Origin: B13-G4 sp030606805
Lineage (GTDB): Bacteria; Desulfobacterota; Desulfobacteria; Desulfobacterales; ETH-SRB1
Length of the DNA stretch: 17,482 nt
Reading direction: 5' to 3'
Assembly: GCA_030606805.1 (NCBI GenBank)
Contig: JAUWFS010000044.1
Coordinates: forward strand, 1 to 17,482
This document shows positions 13,273 through 17,482 of the stretch, one piece after another. Below the pieces are notes generated by a model that saw only the letters and a list, made by a program, of their open reading frames with translations, searched no databases and was not told where the DNA came from. The translations under genes were made by a program, and so were the position numbers. Positions within the stretch are counted from its first letter, which is position 1. Every line of letters starts with the position of its first letter.

Positions 13273-14355
13273 ATGCAGAATAAAACTCCGCGTGATATTA
13301 TTCTGTGGTTTTTTCTTGCCGTTTTTCTTGTTTCAATATTCATGATGGGCTGGCTCTTCTGGCCATTCATATCAATTATTGTTCTCGCTTCCGTTGTTAC
13401 AGGTATTTTCAACCCTGTTTACAAATTTATAAGAATTAAAGATAAAATAAATCCTCCTTTTGCATCATTTTTAACCTGTATCATTATATTTATTGTCCTG
13501 TTTGTTCCTATAGTCTTTTTTGTAGGTATTTTATCTAATGAGGCTTACGAACTGTATCTTACAGCAAAAAGCGCCGTATTGGGCAAACAAATTAAAAGCC
13601 TGCTTGAAAGCAGCAGAATTCTTGAAAATGCAAACAATGTACTATCGAACTTCAACATTAAGCTCACTGGAGAAGAACTCAACAAAGCGATTTCCGAACT
13701 GGGCAAAATCGTCGGCCTGTTCCTGTATGAGCAGGCCAGCGCCATAGCTTCAAATGTGTTTAAACTATTAATAAACTTCTTTTTCATGCTGCTTATAATC
13801 TATTTTCTGTTTATTGACGGAAATAAAATTGTATCGTTCATAACTGGTCTTTCTCCTCTGCCAAAAGAACAAAATGAAAAACTGGTTCAAAAGTTTAAGG
13901 ATATGGCGGGAGCCATTCTAATCGGCAATGGACTTGGCGGTTTGATTCAGGGGACACTGGGCGGTTTGGTTTTTATGATGTTCGGTTTAAAATCGCCTTT
14001 TTTGTGGGGTGTAATTATGGCTCTGCTCGCATTTCTCCCGATTATCGGAATTGGAGTTGTATTTATTCCTGCAACCGTCTATCTTTTTTTAACAGGAAGG
14101 GTTGCCGCGGGCATATTTTTTATTATATTTTATTTAATTCTGTCCGGTGGAATTGAATACATCTTCAAACCCAAACTGGTTGGCGAACGCGTTAAAATGC
14201 ATACACTCTTAGTATTTTTTTCCATAATTGGAGGGTTGAAATTATTCGGAATCCTGGGCATAATTTATGGTCCGCTTGTTGTGACAGCATTCTTGACATT
14301 AACTGATATTTATCATTCCAGCTATCAAAAAATGGTTGCGCCCATGAGAAAGTAA
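13273..14355 (+). CDS. AI-2E / PerM (UPF0118) family membrane transporter
   Basis: A 360-residue polytopic inner-membrane protein of the AI-2E transporter family (TqsA/PerM/YdiK type). Some members have been linked to autoinducer-2 export and others to Na+/H+ exchange; the substrate here is open. Hydrophobic segments lie at about residues 10-46, 61-86, 163-183, 217-240, 244-275, 279-298 and 313-345. The family's signature C-terminal half is clear: LIGNGLGGLIQGTLGGLVF, FLWGVIMALLAFLPIIG, and GILGIIYGPLVVTAFLTL at the end. A charged soluble loop (about 90-160) follows the second membrane block, as usual. The start ATG has GGAGG 4 nt upstream. It stands between the small membrane protein and gyrA, separated from both by repeat-bearing gaps, so it is probably transcribed alone. 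Confidence 0.93.
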   Translation: MQNKTPRDIILWFFLAVFLVSIFMMGWLFWPFISIIVLASVVTGIFNPVYKFIRIKDKINPPFASFLTCIIIFIVLFVPIVFFVGILSNEAYELYLTAKSAVLGKQIKSLLESSRILENANNVLSNFNIKLTGEELNKAISELGKIVGLFLYEQASAIASNVFKLLINFFFMLLIIYFLFIDGNKIVSFITGLSPLPKEQNEKLVQKFKDMAGAILIGNGLGGLIQGTLGGLVFMMFGLKSPFLWGVIMALLAFLPIIGIGVVFIPATVYLFLTGRVAAGIFFIIFYLILSGGIEYIFKPKLVGERVKMHTLLVFFSIIGGLKLFGILGIIYGPLVVTAFLTLTDIYHSSYQKMVAPMRK

Positions 14356-14363
14356 TTTTGCAA

Positions 14364-14508
14364 CAGTTCACGGTTAACAGTTCACGGTTAACGGTTGTTC
14401 AAAACAAAAAACAAGCAATTCAGTTGTGAGAGCCATTAGGATAATATTTCATATAAAATTCGTGAACCGTGAACCGTAAACCGTGAACCGTGAACCGTAA
14501 ACCGTAAA
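14364..14508. repeat. Inverted array of 7-nt units upstream of gyrA
   Basis: The right arm (14461-14508) is seven directly repeated 7-nt units built as CGTGAAC, CGTGAAC, CGTAAAC, then the same three again, then CGTAAA. The left arm (14365-14396) carries the complementary strand of the same unit as two exact 14-nt repeats (AGTTCACGGTTAAC) plus GGTT. The two arms face each other across about 65 nt, so the transcript could fold in many registers. The array ends 2 nt before the ribosome binding site region of gyrA (AGGTG, 14511-14515). Confidence 0.85.
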
Positions 14509-14520
14509 TTAGGTGCCTAT

Positions 14521-16950
14521 ATGATTGAAACAGAAAAATTGTTCGAGATAAGCATCGAAAGCGAGATGAAAAAATCTTATCTCGACTATGCCATGAGCGT
14601 TATTATCGGGAGAGCTCTTCCGGATGTACGCGATGGCTTGAAGCCGGTACATCGTCGCTCTCTATTTGCCATGCGCGAATTGAAAAACGACTGGAATAAA
14701 CCATATAAAAAGTCTGCGCGTATCGTTGGTGATGTCATAGGTAAATATCACCCGCATGGAGACACCGCCGTTTATGACACTATTGTTCGCATGGCACAAA
14801 ACTTTTCTCTTAGATATCCTCTAATAGACGGACAGGGTAATTTTGGATCTATAGATGGAGATCCTCCTGCCGCGATGAGATATACTGAAATCAGGATGAC
14901 GCGCCTTGCACATCAGATGTTAGAGGATCTGGAGAAGGAAACTGTTGATTTTGCTGCAAACTATGATGAATCTTTAACAGAACCCTCTGTTCTTCCATCT
15001 AAATTCCCCAATCTCTTAGTTAACGGGTCATCAGGCATAGCTGTCGGTATGACGACCAACATCCCGCCTCATAATCTTACTGAAGTCACTAACGCAATAA
15101 AAGCTATTATCGACAATCCTGACATTACAATACAGGAAATCATGAAATTCGTGCCCGGGCCTGACCTTCCTACTGCCGGCATTATTTACGGAACCAATGG
15201 AATATATGACGCATACAATACCGGTAAAGGCATATTTAAGATGCGAGCCAGGGTTTCGGTTGAAAAGAATAAAAGTGCGCAGACAGAAACTATCATAGTT
15301 ACAGAGCTCCCCTATCAGGTTAACAAAGCCAAACTCATAGCAAATACAGCAGATTTGATAAAAAACAAGCAGATTGAAGGCATAAAATTTGTAAGAGATG
15401 AATCTGACAGACAAGGGATGAGAATAGTTTTTTGTCTTAAAAAAGACTCTATTCCAGAGGTGGTTATCAATCAGCTTTATAAACATACCAGGCTCGAAAG
15501 CAGTTTTGGAATCATCTTTCTTGCTATTGTAAACAACCGTCCCGAGCTTCTCTCTTTTAAAGAAATTCTTGAGCATTTCATTCTCCACCGCAAGGAAATA
15601 ATTATTCGGCGTACCAGGTTTGATTTAAAAAAGGCTGAAGAACGTGCCCATATTCTTGAAGGTTTAAAAATTGCGCTTGAAAATCTTGATAGTGTCATTT
15701 CCCTGATAAAGGAATCAAAATCACCCGCGGAAGCAAAAATACGCCTTATTAAAAAATTTGAATTAACCGAAATTCAGGCACAGGCGATACTTGATATGCG
15801 CCTGCAGAAGCTTACCGGACTTGAACAGGAAAAGATATTAGAAGAATATAAAAACATTCTTAAAGACATCTCCAGATTTAAAGAAATACTATCCAGTGAA
15901 CGAATTGTTGAAAGTATTATAAAAGAGGAGCTGACACAAATACAAAATGATTTCGGGGATCAGCGCCGCACAGAAATAGTCGCATCCACCAAAGAAATTA
16001 CTATAGAGGACATGATAGTTGAGGAAGACATGGTGGTCACCATTTCAAAAAGCGGTTATATAAAAAGGACCCCGATTACAGTTTATCAGAGCCAGCACCG
16101 TGGCGGCAAAGGGAAAACCGCCATGTCGATAAAAGAAGAAGATTTTGTAAAACATCTCTTTGTTGCTTCAACACACCATACCTTCCTGTTTTTCACGAAT
16201 ATGGGGAAAGTTTACTGGTGTAAAGTTTATGAAATTCCTCAGCATGGCCGTGTTAGTCGCGGTAAGGCAATTGTCAATCTTCTTAGCTTTGAAAAGGACG
16301 AAAAGCTCGCCACTGTACTTGCTGTAAAATCATTTGAACCCGGCTCCCATGTTTTTATGGCAACGAAAAACGGGCTGGTTAAAAAAACAGACATTATGGC
16401 TTACAGCCATCCTAGAACGGGGGGTATAATTGCACTTAATCTGGCCACTGGTGACGAATTGATTGGGGCAAGGATAACCGATGGTACAATGAATATCTTT
16501 TTGTGTTCTGCAAATGGTAAGTCGATTCGCTTTCATGAGTCAGATGCACGCCCGATAGGACGTGTTGCAAGAGGTGTTCGCGGAATGAGCCTTGCTGCCG
16601 GGGATTATATCGTCGGCATGGAAGTTTTAAGCCATGGTCAAACCTTGTTTTCCGTAACTGAAAACGGATATGGGAAAAGAACATCTATTGACGAGTATCC
16701 TGTTCAAAAACGCGGCGGCAAGGGAGTAATTACAATAAAAACCAGCGAGCGTAACGGGCAGGTTGTTTCAATAATGCTCGTAGAGGAAGTGGATGATCTT
16801 ATGCTGATGACGAATACAGGCAAGATCATACGCATGCATATTAAGGGCATATCAGTTATCAGCCGCAATACTCAGGGTGTAAAACTCATCAATATGGATA
16901 AAGGTGAGAAAGTTGTGGGTGCCCTCGGACTAATTGAAAAAAAAGAATAA
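14521..16950 (+). CDS. gyrA: DNA gyrase subunit A
   Basis: The 809-residue breakage-and-rejoining subunit of DNA gyrase, which pairs with GyrB (not in this window) to introduce negative supercoils. The N-terminal domain has SYLDYAMSVIIGRALPDVRDGLKPVHRR, the catalytic tyrosine Y121 in AAMRYTEIRM, and the quinolone-pocket helix HPHGDTAVYD with Thr82 and Asp86 at the positions of E. coli Ser83 and Asp87. The coiled-coil and gate region follows, and the C-terminal beta-pinwheel begins near residue 500. The GyrA box, which separates gyrase from topoisomerase IV, reads QHRGGKG (525-531) in place of the usual QRRGGKG, and a second partial copy, QKRGGKG, lies near the C-terminus. The length is normal. 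The ATG has AGGTG 5 nt upstream. It is flanked on both sides by repeat arrays. Confidence 0.97.
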   Translation: MIETEKLFEISIESEMKKSYLDYAMSVIIGRALPDVRDGLKPVHRRSLFAMRELKNDWNKPYKKSARIVGDVIGKYHPHGDTAVYDTIVRMAQNFSLRYPLIDGQGNFGSIDGDPPAAMRYTEIRMTRLAHQMLEDLEKETVDFAANYDESLTEPSVLPSKFPNLLVNGSSGIAVGMTTNIPPHNLTEVTNAIKAIIDNPDITIQEIMKFVPGPDLPTAGIIYGTNGIYDAYNTGKGIFKMRARVSVEKNKSAQTETIIVTELPYQVNKAKLIANTADLIKNKQIEGIKFVRDESDRQGMRIVFCLKKDSIPEVVINQLYKHTRLESSFGIIFLAIVNNRPELLSFKEILEHFILHRKEIIIRRTRFDLKKAEERAHILEGLKIALENLDSVISLIKESKSPAEAKIRLIKKFELTEIQAQAILDMRLQKLTGLEQEKILEEYKNILKDISRFKEILSSERIVESIIKEELTQIQNDFGDQRRTEIVASTKEITIEDMIVEEDMVVTISKSGYIKRTPITVYQSQHRGGKGKTAMSIKEEDFVKHLFVASTHHTFLFFTNMGKVYWCKVYEIPQHGRVSRGKAIVNLLSFEKDEKLATVLAVKSFEPGSHVFMATKNGLVKKTDIMAYSHPRTGGIIALNLATGDELIGARITDGTMNIFLCSANGKSIRFHESDARPIGRVARGVRGMSLAAGDYIVGMEVLSHGQTLFSVTENGYGKRTSIDEYPVQKRGGKGVITIKTSERNGQVVSIMLVEEVDDLMLMTNTGKIIRMHIKGISVISRNTQGVKLINMDKGEKVVGALGLIEKKE

Positions 16951-16953
16951 AAT

Positions 16954-17166
16954 ATCGGCATCCTTTATTCACCAGTTTATATTTTTTTCGAATAAACGTG
17001 TATTATCGAATTGAATGCCGATGTCGAAACTGGAAATTTGAAATTAGGTAACGCATCTACATCTTTGTATTTTTTCCAATTTCCAATTTCTAGTTTCAAA
17101 TTTCACTGCCAAAATACAAGAACAACAAAGTGTAAACTACTTTTGACTTGTTGTGAAGGATGCCGA
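16954..17166. repeat. Nested inverted repeats between gyrA and yraN
   Basis: Outer arms of 11 bp, TCGGCATCCTT (16955-16965) and its complement (17156-17166), enclose two further pairs: ATCGGCAT (16954-16961) with ATGCCGAT (17015-17022), and a longer imperfect pair of GAAACTGGAAATTTGAAATT-like sequence (17026-17048) with its complement-like partner (17076-17104). The inner pair is built from short AATTTGGAA/AATTTCCAA units. The first pair could serve as a weak gyrA transcription stop, but there is no clean U-tract. Confidence 0.7.
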
Positions 17167-17186
17167 AAAATTATAGAGGCATTGTT

Positions 17187-17482
17187 ATGACGACTAAGTA
17201 TCAGCAATTCGGCGAAAAAGGTGAATCTGTTGCCGTTAATTGTCTTAAAAAACAGGGATACAGGATAATTGAGCTAAATTACCGCACTAAATTAGGCGAA
17301 ATCGACATAATCGCAAAACAGGGGGGAACCCTTGTTTTTATAGAGGTAAAAGCCAGAAAATCCAGCCGGTTCGGTCGCCCTGAATTGGCGGTAACCCCAA
17401 AAAAACAGAGAAAAATTTCGATGGTAGCTTTATATTATCTCAAATCCACAAAACAAAGCAATGCAAAGGCCAGGTTTGACGT
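17187..17482 (+). CDS. yraN: YraN / UPF0102 family nuclease-fold protein (3' cut by window edge)
   Basis: The first 98 residues of a YraN-family protein, a small conserved protein (usually about 110-130 residues) with a PD-(D/E)XK/Holliday-junction-resolvase-like fold. Visible landmarks are GEKGESVAVNCLKKQGYRI (8-26), NYRTKLGEIDIIA with the family's Glu-Ile-Asp, and LVFIEVKARKSSRFGRPELAV with the Glu-Val-Lys strand and the conserved phenylalanine-glycine turn, then the TPKKQRKI helix. The active-site-like E, D and ExK residues are all present. Its cellular role is unsettled and DNA processing is presumed from the fold. The ATG at 17187 has AGAGG 7 nt upstream. The last few dozen residues lie beyond the window. 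Confidence 0.93.
   Translation, partial: MTTKYQQFGEKGESVAVNCLKKQGYRIIELNYRTKLGEIDIIAKQGGTLVFIEVKARKSSRFGRPELAVTPKKQRKISMVALYYLKSTKQSNAKARFD

Noticed and set aside
14364..14508. CRISPR array
   Set aside because: The repeated unit is only 7 nt with no unique spacers, and the two halves are inverted; there are no cas genes.
15031..15588. 185-residue frame on the minus strand inside gyrA
   Set aside because: It is a shadow of gyrA; the gyrA protein motifs are continuous through it.

Overview
The window looks like a chromosomal piece from a moderately AT-rich anaerobic bacterium, most likely a sulfate-reducing Desulfobacterota ('deltaproteobacterium'). This rests on the gene families together: MttB-family methyltransferases, a MarR regulator, the gyrA neighbourhood, and short-period degenerate repeats between genes that I associate with Desulfobacterales. 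It is inference; there is no rRNA or other direct taxonomic marker. Almost all convincing genes are on the + strand.

Left part (1-3391): a worn, mobile-looking accessory region. It holds the C-terminal end of an AAA/DUF4143-type ATPase, a hypothetical protein probably missing its 5' end, and an intact RhuM-family gene. The RhuM gene sits between two diverged copies of a roughly 278-bp direct repeat. Each copy carries the decayed start of an AlbA_2-like protein, and a third AlbA_2-like scrap lies directly behind rhuM.

Middle part (3392-5333): rarA, a housekeeping clamp-loader-like ATPase, then a MarR-family regulator behind a very AT-rich intergenic stretch.

Central operon (about 5700-12717): a likely promoter, a 61-residue zinc-ribbon protein, a 182-bp nested inverted repeat, then four tightly packed genes: MttB-family protein 1, an AsnB-type glutamine amidotransferase, a DAO-type FAD oxidoreductase and MttB-family protein 2. 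A nitrilase-superfamily amidohydrolase follows 122 nt later. Neither MttB protein has a pyrrolysine (in-frame amber) codon, both are short for the family, and no corrinoid protein or methylcobamide:carrier methyltransferase is present in the window. The set combines C-N demethylation chemistry, oxidation of an N-methyl or secondary amine, amide formation and amide hydrolysis. It is the best candidate here for an undescribed pathway, perhaps for a methylated amine, betaine or amino acid amide. The substrate is unknown.

Right part (12718-17482): a 52-residue membrane protein, a perfect 27-bp inverted repeat, an AI-2E/PerM-family membrane protein, gyrA, and the start of yraN, which runs off the right edge. 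The gaps on both sides of gyrA carry inverted arrays of short repeated units. No tRNA, rRNA, CRISPR array or complete insertion sequence was seen.
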